From UTCFX2 sp002050125 (GTDB lineage: Bacteria > Chloroflexota > Anaerolineae > Anaerolineales > UBA4823): 64,000 nt of DNA. Below are positions 51,793 to 62,090 of the stretch, piece after piece; within the stretch, counting starts at the first letter, position 1; each line of letters begins with the position of its first letter. Under the pieces are notes generated by a model. It did not search any database, had not been told where the DNA came from, and saw nothing but the letters and a program-made list of their open reading frames with translations. The position numbers and the translations under genes were made by a program. The stretch is from positions 1,364,001 through 1,428,000 of the forward strand of contig JAOSJQ010000001.1 in NCBI GenBank assembly GCA_027494035.1, written 5' to 3'.

Positions 51793-52794
51793 TCAATTGC
51801 GGGCGCGGCGCGAAAAACGCCTGCCGCGCAGATAAGGGCTGAGAAGTTGGCGGTCGAGCGCCCGCTCAATCTGCTCCACCGTCGCCGGGCGGGCGGTCTG
51901 AACCCTTTTGCGCTGGCGGAGCGCCCTGGGGAGTTCCCGATAGGCGTCGAGCTTGGCTTTCCAGACCGGCTTTGCCTGGCCGCGCAGCGTGTAATAAGCT
52001 AGAAAGAAAATGGTCGCAAGCAGGTGCGCCGGCAAATACTTCCAGAACAGCCAGCCCGGCATATTCGCAAAGTAACACCAGACCGTATTGCGCTGAACCT
52101 GGTACACCGTGGCGTCGCTCTCCGCCCCGTAGGTCGCCGAACCGATGTGAGCGACAACCGCGGCGGGCACGTACAGACAGCGGCAGCCCATTAGGCGCAG
52201 GCGGAACCCCAGGTCGATATCCTCATGATGGCTTACGAAGGACTCGTCAAAGCCGCCGGCTGCCAGGAACCGCTCACGGTTGTAGACCGCTGCGGCTGCA
52301 CAGGGACTGAACACTTCGCCAAAATCTCGGCAAGCCTGGTTCAGGGGGGTGTGGTTGTCTCGAGACCAGGCATGCCCGCTGATGTTTAGCACGTCCCCGC
52401 TGCTCTGGACGCACTCCGGATGCTGAGCCTGGATGATCAGCGAGCTAAAGAAAGTGTCCTCCGGGTTTGCACGGATCGCCTGCGCCATGGCTGAGAGCCA
52501 GCCGGGTTCGGGGAACGCGTCGTTGTTGAGCGTAGCCAGCCATTCCCCGCGGGCGAGGGCTGCGCCGCGGTTATTGGCGATGGCAAAACCAAGATTCGTC
52601 TCGAAGCGGACGATCTGCGCGCCGGGATAATTCGTCTGCACGATCTCGAGCGAACGGTCGGTCGAGGCGTTGTCCAGCACGATCAACTCGAAGTCCCGAT
52701 AAGTCTGGGCGGAAAGGGCTTCGAGGCAGCGCGACAGGAAGCGTTCGCCGTTGCGGTTTAGCAGGAGTACGGAAAAAAAGGGCTGACCAGTCAA
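51793..52794 (-). CDS. family 2 glycosyltransferase
   Basis: 333 residues, apparently starting at TTG 52794. FFSVLLLNRNGERFLSRCLE, VLDNASTDRS, ATLNNDAFPEPGW and SHHEDIDLGFRLRLMG mark a GT-A fold close to rhamnosyltransferases. It is the first gene of the polysaccharide operon on this strand and diverges from the fatty acyl-AMP ligase gene 97 bases away. No clear ribosome binding site is seen. Confidence 0.85.
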   Translation of the reverse strand: MTGQPFFSVLLLNRNGERFLSRCLEALSAQTYRDFELIVLDNASTDRSLEIVQTNYPGAQIVRFETNLGFAIANNRGAALARGEWLATLNNDAFPEPGWLSAMAQAIRANPEDTFFSSLIIQAQHPECVQSSGDVLNISGHAWSRDNHTPLNQACRDFGEVFSPCAAAAVYNRERFLAAGGFDESFVSHHEDIDLGFRLRLMGCRCLYVPAAVVAHIGSATYGAESDATVYQVQRNTVWCYFANMPGWLFWKYLPAHLLATIFFLAYYTLRGQAKPVWKAKLDAYRELPRALRQRKRVQTARPATVEQIERALDRQLLSPYLRGRRFSRRARN

Positions 52795-52891
52795 TAGGGT
52801 TCAGGACCGTTCGCGGCGCAGAGCGGAGGCGCGGGTCATGATAAAATCGGCTAATTACACGAGAGTTGGAGCGAAGGATCGCCGATCAAAG

Positions 52892-54607
52892 ATGGACATC
52901 GCGGCTTATGAAACGCTGACGCAGGCTGTGCAGCGCCAGGCGGCTGAAACGCCGGAGCGCACCGCCTTGATTGTCTTGGGCGAGACAGGGGAGGAATTCG
53001 AGATCAGCGCCGGAGAATTTCATCGCCAGGCTTCGCAGTACGCCTGGGCGCTCGCCGGCGCCGGGATTGGAGCGGAGGACCTGGTCATCCTGGTGCTGCG
53101 CCATTCACCGGAGCTGCTGTTTGCCTTTTGGGGCGCGCTGTACCTGGGCACGATCGGCTCGATCTTCCCTTTTCTCACCGACCGGCTCGATCCCGAAATC
53201 TACCTGGAGCGGGTGCGCGAACTGGTGATCCATGCGCGGGCGCGCGCCGTGATCACCTATCCCGAATTCGAGCCACGCTTGAAGAGCCTGCTGGCGGGCG
53301 CGGATTGCCAGGTGATGAGCGTGGCAGATGTGATCCAGGCTTCAGGTCAGCCGTCCGCGGCGCAGTCGTGGCAGTCCTTCTCCGCCGAGAAGATCGCCTT
53401 CTTACAGCACAGCAGCGGCACAACCGGGCTTCAGAAAGGGGTGGCGCTCTCTCACCGTTCGGTGCTTAACCAGATTCGCGCCTACAGCCGGGCAATCGAG
53501 CTCAATTCACAGGACGTGATCGTGAGTTGGCTGCCGCTGTATCACGACATGGGTCTTATCGCCGGGTTTGTGATGCCGCTGGTCGCCGGCGTTCCGCTGG
53601 TTTTGATGTCGCCTTTCAAGTGGGTCGTGGATCCGAAAACCCTTTTGTGGGCTATCCATCAATGGCGCGGTACGCTTTGCTGGCTGCCCAATTTTGCTTA
53701 CAATCACATGGCGCGGGTGATTCGCCAGCCGGACCTCAAGGGGTTGGACCTTTCGAGCATGCGGGCGTTCATCAACTGCTCCGAGCCGGTCTATTTGCAC
53801 AGTCACGCGGTTTTTGCCAGCAAGCTGGCGCTGCATGGGGTCAAGAGTGAGATGCTCTCGACCTGTTATGCGATGGCGGAGAACACCTTTGCGGTGACTC
53901 AAAACCCGGTTGGCGCGCCCGCCCGCACCGATTGGGTCAGCTTGCGTGAGCTTCAGGAGCAGCGGCGGGCGGTCGCGGTCGAGCCCGGCGCGCCCGGTTC
54001 GACCGCGATGGTGAGCTGTGGTTTTCCGATCGACGGAACCCAGGTCCGCATTGTGGATGAAGGGGGCGAAATTCTCCCCGAGCGGCGGGTGGGCGAGATT
54101 GCGCTGCGCAGCGATTGCATGTTGAGCGGTTACTACCGCCGTCCCGAGTTGACCGAAGAAGCCATCCGTTCCGGGTGGTACTTCACCGGAGATATGGGCT
54201 ACCTGGCTGAGGGCGAATTGTTCGTCACCGGGCGCAAAAAGGACCTGATCATCGTCGGAGGCAAGAACATCTACCCCCAGGATTTGGAAGCGATCGCCAG
54301 CCAGATATCCGGGGTTGTCCCCGGCAGGTGCGCCGCCTTTGGGCTTTACGATGCCGAGCTCGGTTCCGAGAAAATTGTAATGGTCTGCGAGGTGGACGAG
54401 GCCGGTCTGGCTGCCCAGGGTTATAAATCGCTGGAACTGGAACTGCGCAAACGGGTCGTCCAGCAAAGCGAGGTGGCGCTTTCCGACGTCCGGCTGGTGA
54501 GCCGCCGCTGGCTGCTCAAGACATCCAGCGGGAAGGTCGCCCGCTCGGTAAACCGCGATAAATACCTGCGCGAGTTCGGGCAAGAAGATGACATTGAAGT
54601 TGAATAA
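52892..54607 (+). CDS. fatty acyl-AMP ligase (acyl-activating enzyme)
   Basis: 571 residues of the ANL superfamily. The ATP signature is FLQHSSGTTGLQKGVALSH at about 170-190; SWLPLYHDMGLIAGFVMPL and LFVTGRKKDLIIVGGKNIYP are typical of the FAAL group, and the conserved Lys near LLKTSSGKVAR is present. It activates a fatty acid as acyl-AMP and loads it on a carrier protein, encoded 23 bases downstream. ATG 52892 is preferred; the ATG at 52838 overlaps a -10-like TGATAAAAT. In a glycan region it may provide acyl groups for a glycolipid or lipopeptide. Confidence 0.85.
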   Translation: MDIAAYETLTQAVQRQAAETPERTALIVLGETGEEFEISAGEFHRQASQYAWALAGAGIGAEDLVILVLRHSPELLFAFWGALYLGTIGSIFPFLTDRLDPEIYLERVRELVIHARARAVITYPEFEPRLKSLLAGADCQVMSVADVIQASGQPSAAQSWQSFSAEKIAFLQHSSGTTGLQKGVALSHRSVLNQIRAYSRAIELNSQDVIVSWLPLYHDMGLIAGFVMPLVAGVPLVLMSPFKWVVDPKTLLWAIHQWRGTLCWLPNFAYNHMARVIRQPDLKGLDLSSMRAFINCSEPVYLHSHAVFASKLALHGVKSEMLSTCYAMAENTFAVTQNPVGAPARTDWVSLRELQEQRRAVAVEPGAPGSTAMVSCGFPIDGTQVRIVDEGGEILPERRVGEIALRSDCMLSGYYRRPELTEEAIRSGWYFTGDMGYLAEGELFVTGRKKDLIIVGGKNIYPQDLEAIASQISGVVPGRCAAFGLYDAELGSEKIVMVCEVDEAGLAAQGYKSLELELRKRVVQQSEVALSDVRLVSRRWLLKTSSGKVARSVNRDKYLREFGQEDDIEVE

Positions 54608-54630
54608 CCCTGCAGAAAGGGAACTGCATT

Positions 54631-54873
54631 ATGGATATTGAAGCTGCCCTCTCCGATTACATCCGCAGTCAGGTTCTCAAACGCCCCAAGTACGAACTTG
54701 GAACGGATGACCCGCTGATCTCCAGTGGATTGATCGACTCGTTCCACCTGGTTGATCTGGCGCTCTTCATCGAGGAGACCTTCGGCGTGCGGATCGATGA
54801 TACCGAGCTAAATGCCGAGACGTTCGACACGCTTTCCGAGCTGACCAAGCTGGTTCGCCAGCGCGGCGGTTGA
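54631..54873 (+). CDS. acyl carrier protein
   Basis: 80 residues in a four-helix carrier fold. The phosphopantetheine attachment serine is Ser37 in GLIDSFHLVDL. The gene follows the acyl-AMP ligase by 23 bases, and the pair most likely works together: the ligase loads the carrier. No polyketide or peptide synthase lies next to them, so the acyl acceptor is open. Confidence 0.9.
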   Translation: MDIEAALSDYIRSQVLKRPKYELGTDDPLISSGLIDSFHLVDLALFIEETFGVRIDDTELNAETFDTLSELTKLVRQRGG

Positions 54874-54888
54874 GCAATGATCATCACA

Positions 54889-54911
54889 AGGCTGTCTTTT
54901 TCTGACAGCCT
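54889..54911. terminator. stem-loop between convergent genes
   Basis: AGGCTGTC and GACAGCCT form an 8-bp stem with a TTTTTCT loop between the acyl carrier protein and the GT4 gene. There is no T run after the stem, so termination is probable but not classic. Confidence 0.5.
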
Positions 54912-54933
54912 CGAACGTCCCGTGGAATCTCAA

Positions 54934-56289
54934 TCAACGATCGTGCAGGTGGGAATAAAGCTCCTCGAGCTTTTGCAAATGATCAGTAAATGAATAGATG
55001 AGAAACGGCCCAGGGAGTTTCAACGCCTGGAGCGTTTCAGGGTCTGCGGCGATGCTGGATAGAATGCGGGTCAACTCATCCGGGTCATTGGAGGAGAAGA
55101 GGAAGCCGTTTTGCCGGTCGCTGACGACCTCGCCCAGCGCGCCCAGACGCGAGGCGATGACCGGTTTGTGGTGTAGCAGCGCTTCGCGGGCAACCAGCGA
55201 AAAGGTTTCGGGGACGATGGAGGGGATCACAAGCGCGTCAATCTGCCGGTAAACCTGGCTGCGCTGGTCAGGCGGAAAGGGTCCCATAAAGCGAATGCGC
55301 TCGTCCTGATCGATCAGTTTGGTGAGCCGCTCCATATAAGCTGGCGCGATGTCCTGCCGACCGTAGATGTGGAGCCGGACATCCGCCTGGCGGACAGCCC
55401 GGAAAGCCTGGATGAGCCGGTCGAAGCCCTTGATGGGAATCACCGATCCAATCGCGCCAAAAACCAGCGGTCCGCCGGTCGAAGCTGGCTCGGTTGGGTC
55501 GGGCGGGTTGATCCCCAGGGGCAAGACGGCGATCTCTTGCGGATACCCGTTGGCGATGTATTGTTCGCGCACGTAGGCAGAGGGCGCCAGCAGCCCCGCG
55601 CTGAGCAGAAGGGAACGCTTGAAAACCGCATAGCGTTCTTCGAAAACCTGCCGGGAACTGGCGAGCGCCGGCGGCTGCCGGCTGGCTTCTTGACGGGGGA
55701 AGAACCAGCCTCTGATCCGGCGCCGCCCCGCGGGTGGGACCAGGCGCTTGAATAGTCTCAGCGGGGCGGATTGGGCGGGCGGCAAACCCGGCTGTTCCGC
55801 TCCTCCGCGCGTGCAGATGTAACAATCGCCGCCCTGTTGCGGACCCGGACACACGGTATCGCGCCAGTCGAACAAATTGATGCGCTGACACAACGCCCAG
55901 AAGTCGTGCAGGGTGGTGATGAAGGGGATGTTCTGCGCCGCGGCTACATCCGGCAGGCGCGCCGATAACGCGATCAGGTGTTGGAAGTGGATCACATCGG
56001 GTCGGATTTCTTCCAGCGCAGCCTGGAAGATTTGCTCGATGTGGGGGTCTAGGAAGGTCTCCCGAAAAGAAACGATCTGTTTGTAATCGTTCACCACCCG
56101 GATGAGGCGCTTGCCCTCTTCGATCTCATCCCGAACCGTGTAATCTGGGGCTGAGAAATCCGACTCGCGGCAGAATACGCTGACAGTATGACCAGCCTGG
56201 TGGAGCGCCCGCGCCAGATCGCTGGTATAGGTTTCGACCCCGCCAAAAGCGGAGGGCGGCATGCCGTTGGCGACGAGCAGGATCTTCAT
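54934..56289 (-). CDS. family 4 glycosyltransferase with extended linker
   Basis: 451 residues. It starts MKILLVANGMPPSAFGGVET, a standard GT4 opening. An unusual Pro/Arg-rich insertion with a Cys cluster (CPGPQQGGDCYICTRGG) lies around residues 140-200, and the donor domain (FGAIGSVIPIKGFDRLIQAF, PSIVPETFSLVAREALLHHK) follows. The cysteines could bind a metal, as in some related GT4 proteins. Its ATG overlaps the stop of the upstream membrane protein gene (ATGA), so they are coupled. Confidence 0.87.
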   Translation of the reverse strand: MKILLVANGMPPSAFGGVETYTSDLARALHQAGHTVSVFCRESDFSAPDYTVRDEIEEGKRLIRVVNDYKQIVSFRETFLDPHIEQIFQAALEEIRPDVIHFQHLIALSARLPDVAAAQNIPFITTLHDFWALCQRINLFDWRDTVCPGPQQGGDCYICTRGGAEQPGLPPAQSAPLRLFKRLVPPAGRRRIRGWFFPRQEASRQPPALASSRQVFEERYAVFKRSLLLSAGLLAPSAYVREQYIANGYPQEIAVLPLGINPPDPTEPASTGGPLVFGAIGSVIPIKGFDRLIQAFRAVRQADVRLHIYGRQDIAPAYMERLTKLIDQDERIRFMGPFPPDQRSQVYRQIDALVIPSIVPETFSLVAREALLHHKPVIASRLGALGEVVSDRQNGFLFSSNDPDELTRILSSIAADPETLQALKLPGPFLIYSFTDHLQKLEELYSHLHDR

Positions 56290-58456
56290 CCCGCCCCGCC
56301 AGTTCCCGCCAGAGGTACATCCCCGCTCAACGAGGGCGGCTTTTCCTTCTGGATGAAAATCAAGCCGAGCGCAAACCAGACCACCAGGAAAACCGGGTAC
56401 TGGAAGCGCGTTTCCTGGCTCGATACGAGCGCCAGCAGGGTGATCGAGTGGACGATCAGGGGCGCCAGAAAAAGCAGATATTTCCAGGATCGTTTTCGGG
56501 CGGCAAAGATGACCCCCAGGTAGAGCGTGAGGTAGAGATAGGCTGCCGGACGCCAGACGTACCACTGCTGGGCGAGAACATAAAAATCGGCAAGCTGATC
56601 TTGCAGCCACGGCAGGCGCGAGCGGATCGGGATGACCAGGTCGTTCTGACCAAAAACATAAGCCCCTTTGCCGAGGTGCAGCTTCAAGTCGAAAGAGTAC
56701 AGGTATCCATCCGCCGGCTGGGTGATGCGCCAGACGAGCGAGCTGACGCACAGGAAGTGATCGAGCGCGGCTGCTGGCTGCGCCTTAAGCGTGCGCAAAA
56801 ACGCCAGTTGCAGCGCGGTCAAGTTAGCGGAGATCTTTTCGGGCGACAATTGATTGGCGGTCAGATCGATAAGATAACAGGAATAATTTGGGGGGGTGTC
56901 GCGCGGCCAGACGATTTGGACCGTCTGGCGGCTCTCTTCGTCCAAGGGGATGTCTCGGTCCAAGTAGGCGGTCAGATAATGCATGAGGCGTATTCCGACC
57001 TGCCAGTCATCCGCCTGGGTATCAATGTGATTCAGGCGAAACAGCGGACCTCTTACCAGCGCCACCGTTGAAACCGCTAACGCCAGCGCCAGCAGGATTT
57101 TCGGCGCTTGAACTGGATAAAATGCAATCAGCAGGAGCGGCAAGATCAGCAAAGGCGCGCCGTTGTGGCGGAACAGCGCCGCCAATGCAGTGAGTATTCC
57201 GAGCAGCAGCCAGACATAAGGCTGGCGCAGACTCTCGCCCCCGGAAAAACTGATCTGCAGCAGGAGCAGGATCAGCGCCAGCAGCACGATGCTATAGGGG
57301 ATATCTTTCCAGAGCGTGATCACGAAGATCTGGTTGAGGGAAACAGGATGAACCCAATCCATACGATGGAGATGACCCAGGGCGAAATGCGCGCTTTGCG
57401 GAGCAGGAAGAACCCCCAGCCGGCTGTCAGACTCAGCCAGAAGATCTGAAAGAAAGCAACCGCTCCAGGCGTGGGTCGGATGCGCGTGATAGCCCCGTTC
57501 AGCAGCGTGTGAAAAGCCGGATGGATGTCGTTGATCTTCCCGCTGGACATTTGCCACCACTGGTAAAGCGAATCCCAGGTCATCAGACCGGGCCAAAACG
57601 CCAGCAGGATCAAACTCCAGACCAGCAGCATGGGCAGGGCGTAAACCGCAATCCAGCCGCCCCCTGCAGAGGCGTTTGGCAAAGCGGCAGACCATTCGCT
57701 GGAGATGAGAAACGCGGTCAGCCCGAACAGCGCCAGGCTGAACAGGACGGCGCACGAAACAAAATACAGGGCGCGGGCTAACCTGCCGCGCAGGTCTGCT
57801 TGCAGCCTCAGTGTGCGCGTGCCCGGCAGTGGGCTGTACAGGTCAACCCGCTGCACTGTCCCTTCCCAGCGCAGCTCTACGATCCCGGCAGAGGGACCGC
57901 TCGCGAATTCCAGGGTGTACGAGTCCGCCGCCGGATCGACCAACCCCAGCCGCGAAAAAGGCTTCTGGTTGTTCGAAGCAAAACCGCGCGCAGGGGCTGC
58001 CTGCCACAGATTGCCGGGTTTTAGCTTGGAAAAATCAATCGGGAGACTCCCCGCCTGCATCACGTTACTCAACGCCAACCTGTTTTGGGTGGAGGCTGGG
58101 TTTTTTTCGGCGGTGGTGAGGATCTCCAGCGGCGCGCGCCTCAACCGCTCAGGCGTCGTGACCGGCAGGACCGCAGCTACCCAGCACCCCGCAGCCAGAC
58201 AGGCGCACAGGCACAGCAGGATGCTGCGTTCAGTCCAAAGCTCCTGCTGGAGGCGCGGCAGCGTAAACTGAAAGACCAACGTATGCACGGCGGTGACCCC
58301 TGCCAGAAACAGGCACGCCAGAGCGATCAGACGCACGGGCGCGCGGGCATCCAGCCAGGGGAAACCCTGGGCGGCAAAAACGATGAGCAGCGGCAGCGCG
58401 GCGGCTGCGGCTCCTGCCCAGGCAAAAATCGGTTTTTTGGGGAGCGCCGGGTTCAT
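56286..58456 (-). CDS. multi-pass membrane protein, DUF6020/EpsG-like (frameshifted)
   Basis: About 723 residues once one missing base near 57334-57340 is restored. There are more than ten membrane helices. An N-terminal part with a soluble loop (about 95-240) is followed by the characteristic FWPGLMTWDSLYQWWQ, NDIHPAFHTLLNG and NQIFVITLWKDIPYS, which resemble DUF6020 proteins and GT-C-fold glycosyltransferases. It likely transfers or moves lipid-linked sugars. The function is not certain. Confidence 0.65.
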
Positions 58457-58539
58457 CGCGTAATTTGAGGGGAGGCGTGACGCATCCGCCCTGTTCAAGG
58501 CAGAAGGGATCGTTCGCTCGTCTGAAAAGGCGGGTTGGG

Positions 58540-60012
58540 CTAGTTGCGGCTGGTTACCGGGAGGTATTGCCGGTATAAAGTTTCGACGACGTGCACTTCG
58601 ATGCGGTCGACCTCGACGCCCTGGCTCATCACCGCTACTTGATAGACACCGATCGGAGTCCCCGGTTCGGCGTGGATGGTGAGCGTGGTTTGACCCCATG
58701 GCGGGGAGATCGCCGGGGGCTGGAACGATCCGCTGAGCAGGCTGCCGCCGGGCGTCTGGAGCGTGAAGGATAACTCCTGATCGATCAGCATACCGGTAAC
58801 CTGGCTGAACGCGGTGCGCGGCCCGTTCAATCCGATCATGACCACTTTCGGGGATACCGTGAGCAGGGTCTGCCCTGCGCCGCAGTAAACGTCGGGAGGT
58901 GTGGCTTCTGCGAGTGTGGGCAGCGCAGAGGCGTAGTAATCGGAGGCGATGGCTTGCCGATAGGCGGTTGTCCAGGCGCCGGAGACGGGCAGCGGCGCAA
59001 TCTCGCCGCCGGTGGGGGTGGTGTTCGTGACGCGGAAATCCGCATCGGCGGGATTTGCCCCTGCATAGTCATTAAACCAGACTACGCCGCGCACGAAGGG
59101 AAATGTCGGAACGTCCGCATAAGCCTGCGTGACCCAGGTGGCTTTGTTCTGCGGAGCGCCGGGACCTTCGACCGTCCCGATCTCAGCCAGGATCTGCGGT
59201 TTTGGATAGCGGCACGCCAGATCGCGCAGCACATAATTAAAGCTATTGGAGTTATAAAGGTCCTGGAAAGTCTTCCAGGGGGAGCGCAGATAGGTGTAGT
59301 AATTGAACCCGCTCAACCCGATCCAATCGACGTAAGCATCGCCTGGATAATAGTCGTTGCGGTCGTTGCCTGCCACAACCGGGTCGCTGAAATAATTGGG
59401 CGACCACATGATCTCGATATTTTCGGCGTTGGCTGACTTGAGCACATCGTACACGTGGCGGTACATGGCGATGTAGGCGCTGGCATTCTGGTTGAAGTTG
59501 CGCGGCGACCAGGGGGTGGAGTAGAGATTCATCTCGTGCGCAAAGCGCACAATATAACGCTCGGGGCGCGCCTTGAGCGCCAGCCCAAAATTGCGGATGT
59601 AATTGTCGCACAGTCCAGCGGTGATGTCTTTCAAGGGGATGGCATAGGCATAATTCTTAGTGCAGCCCGGAGCGCGCCCGCGCAGCGGCATCCAGGTCAG
59701 CATAATCACCGGGGCGTTTGCGCCAAAGGTCTGCTGGATTTTATTCGCCAGAAAGTCGTCGAAGTAGGAGCCGTTTTGCCCGGCGATGCTCCAGTCGATG
59801 AAATACATCACCACCCCGAGGTCTTTTTGCGCCAGCGCATTGAAGTTCTGGATTTCAAGACCATAATCCGCCGTCGGACGTATATGCGCTCCGTGAGTGA
59901 TCTTGAGAGCTGCCGCGGCAACGGTGTTGGCTGCAGCCGATTGAGCGTTCGAGCCTACCCCGGACAACAGAATCGCAACCAACAGCAAGCCAATCCAGGC
60001 GGCTTTGATCAC
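58540..60012 (-). CDS. secreted glycoside hydrolase, GH26-like
   Basis: 490 residues with a signal peptide (KAAWIGLLLVAILLSGVG) when started at GTG 60012, which overlaps the stop of the upstream gene (GTGA). The catalytic acid in VRFAHEMNLYSTPWSP (about 150-165) and the nucleophile in PKPQILAEIGTVEGPG (about 262-277) match GH26 mannanases and related enzymes. A C-terminal beta region follows. It could trim or release the polymer made by this cluster. ATG 60057 would add 15 residues before the signal and is less likely. Confidence 0.78.
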   Translation of the reverse strand: MIKAAWIGLLLVAILLSGVGSNAQSAAANTVAAAALKITHGAHIRPTADYGLEIQNFNALAQKDLGVVMYFIDWSIAGQNGSYFDDFLANKIQQTFGANAPVIMLTWMPLRGRAPGCTKNYAYAIPLKDITAGLCDNYIRNFGLALKARPERYIVRFAHEMNLYSTPWSPRNFNQNASAYIAMYRHVYDVLKSANAENIEIMWSPNYFSDPVVAGNDRNDYYPGDAYVDWIGLSGFNYYTYLRSPWKTFQDLYNSNSFNYVLRDLACRYPKPQILAEIGTVEGPGAPQNKATWVTQAYADVPTFPFVRGVVWFNDYAGANPADADFRVTNTTPTGGEIAPLPVSGAWTTAYRQAIASDYYASALPTLAEATPPDVYCGAGQTLLTVSPKVVMIGLNGPRTAFSQVTGMLIDQELSFTLQTPGGSLLSGSFQPPAISPPWGQTTLTIHAEPGTPIGVYQVAVMSQGVEVDRIEVHVVETLYRQYLPVTSRN

Positions 60013-62066
60013 TCTTGCTTTATTCTGGCTTGACGAGAAGCCCAACGTTTTAGCCAATCTGGCATACTCCTAAAGTTTGCGCCAACCCAGGCGCCGGTTA
60101 TTGTGGCAAATTGCCAGGGGACGCTAAACAGCATCATATAGAGTTTATAACATAAAGAACGACCCGCGAAATAGGGGCTGTTAATTACAAATTTGCAATC
60201 TTGGTAGACTTGCAGTGGAATTCCAAGGAATTGATTGAGCCAGATGCGGCTGGAGTGATACGCTGGCGGGTTGAAAAGCAGGTCGAAGCCGCGGGCGTGA
60301 TCGACGCTCTGGCGAAACTGCTCGACGGGGCTGTAGTCATGCGAGTGAACCACCACCGAGGCCGGCTCGAATAAAATGACATGTCCGCATTGCAGCGCGG
60401 TATCTGCCCACAGCGCGTCTTCGGCGAATTCGACCGGCTCAAAAGGCAGTTGCTCCCAAACGCTGCGGCGGATTGCTGAACTGGTGTTGGAGAAAAAGTT
60501 CAGAAAGAACCTTTGCGCCTGGAACTCCGCCGGGTCGGCGGGCAGCTTCTTGTACAGCCGTTCGGCGCCGCCGGATTGGGTCAGGCGGGTGAGCTGGCGC
60601 ACGTAGGAAGCGCTGGCGCCCGGGCGCGGCACGTGGCGGCTGAAAACCCCGGCAATTGCCCGGTCGGCGAGCATCGGCTGGATCAGGCGCGCCAGCCATT
60701 CCGGGGTTTTCGGGACAGGCATCCTGAGAGAGGAAAACGATAAATTCGCTTTCCGGGCGAGCCTGGCGGGCGCCCAGGTTGCGGGTCGAGCCATGATTGA
60801 ATTCCTGAGGGGGGATGTTTATTAAACTGACGGGGTACGCGGCGGCGATTTCGGGCGTGCGATCCTTCGAGCCGGAATCGATCAGCGTCACGTCAAAATC
60901 GAACGCCGTCGCCTGGTTGAAAATCGCCTCCAACTGGGCGGTAAGATAGGCTTCAGCGTTCTTGGTCGGGATGACGATGGAAACCGGCGGGTTTGGCGGC
61001 GGCGCAGGCGGCTGCAGGGCAAACTCGAGCGCCTCCTGCCAATGGCGGCTGGCGCTGGCAAGCGTGCGGGCGGCGTGCAGCTCTTGATAGACCCTCCGGC
61101 TGATGCGCTGATGCAGGTTCGCGTCCTCTAACAGCGTCTCGATCGCAGACATCCATTGTTCGGTCTGGTTCTGGACCAGCAGCCCGTTGCGCATATGCTC
61201 GACCGCGCCGCGGTACGCCGGCGCGTCGCTGAAGATTGCCGGGCAGGCGATCGCGGAGTAATCCAGGAATTTTAGATCCGATTTGCAGCGGTTGAACGCG
61301 TTATTCTGAAGCGGCGCGATCGCCAGGTCCCACTGAACCCGCGCGGTGAACCAGAGCATGAAGAGCGGGTACTCCTCTTCGCCCGGCTCGGCGCGGATCA
61401 GGCGGAACGGCAAGTCAGCCAGCAGCTCTTGCGCAGCCGATTCGACAAGCCCTCCAATGATTTGGATCTCGATCTGCCCCGGGCGGCGGGCGCAAACCTG
61501 GCGCAGCGCCGGAACGACCGCCTCCAGATCCTGGTCATGGGTAAACGTGCCCATGTATCCGATCACATAGGGACGCTTGGTTTGGCTTGTGCGGTTCGCG
61601 CCGGGGAGGCGGGGGACGATCAGGCGCTCATCCAGAGCCGGGGGATTACCTTGATGCGGCGGTTGTATTCAGCCAGCCGTTCTTTCAGCGGCGGTGAGGT
61701 GACCCAAAGACAGTCAGCCTGGCGCAGCAGGAACTCATGTACGCCGGCTTTGGTTTCGCTCAGGCGCGCTTCGGCTTCGATGGGGATGTCGAAGAAATTG
61801 TCATCCAGGGCATAGACGAGCCTGGCGCCCACACGCTCGGTCAATGCGCGCAGTTGTTCGACTGCCTGCAGCGTGACATTTGCCCGCCACAGACGATCGA
61901 CGATCAGCAGATCGATCCGCTGACCGGCGTAGGCTGTACCGGTGGTAACCTGCACCTGCTGCGCCAGGCTTGGATGAGAGAACGGTCGCAGCAGCCGGAT
62001 GGAGGCGCTGCCAAAGGGGCGCAGGTCAGCGCCGTGTTCGTAAAGGATGTGAACTTTGATCGCCAT
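60009..62066 (-). CDS. two-domain glycosyltransferase, GT4-like plus GT2 (two frameshifts)
   Basis: About 685 residues after two corrections: a base is missing in the GGGGG run 61640-61644 and one is surplus in the GGGG run 60703-60706. The N-terminal part (VHILYEHGADLRPFGSASIR; FDIPIEAEARLSE; then YVIGYMGTFTHDQDL, KSDLKFLDYSAIACP) is a GT-B-like transferase. The C-terminal part (VSIVIPTKNAEAYLTAQLEA, LIDSGSKDRTPEI, FLSQDACP) is a GT2 rhamnosyltransferase. Fused transferases of this kind add two sugars in turn. The net frame is kept. Confidence 0.78.
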
Positions 62067-62090
62067 ACGGCTGGTCGGGAGGCGCGGGAT

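Noticed and set aside
56290..56751. N-terminal extension of the GT4 protein
   Set aside because: It re-reads the membrane protein gene upstream; the GT4 fold begins at ATG 56289.
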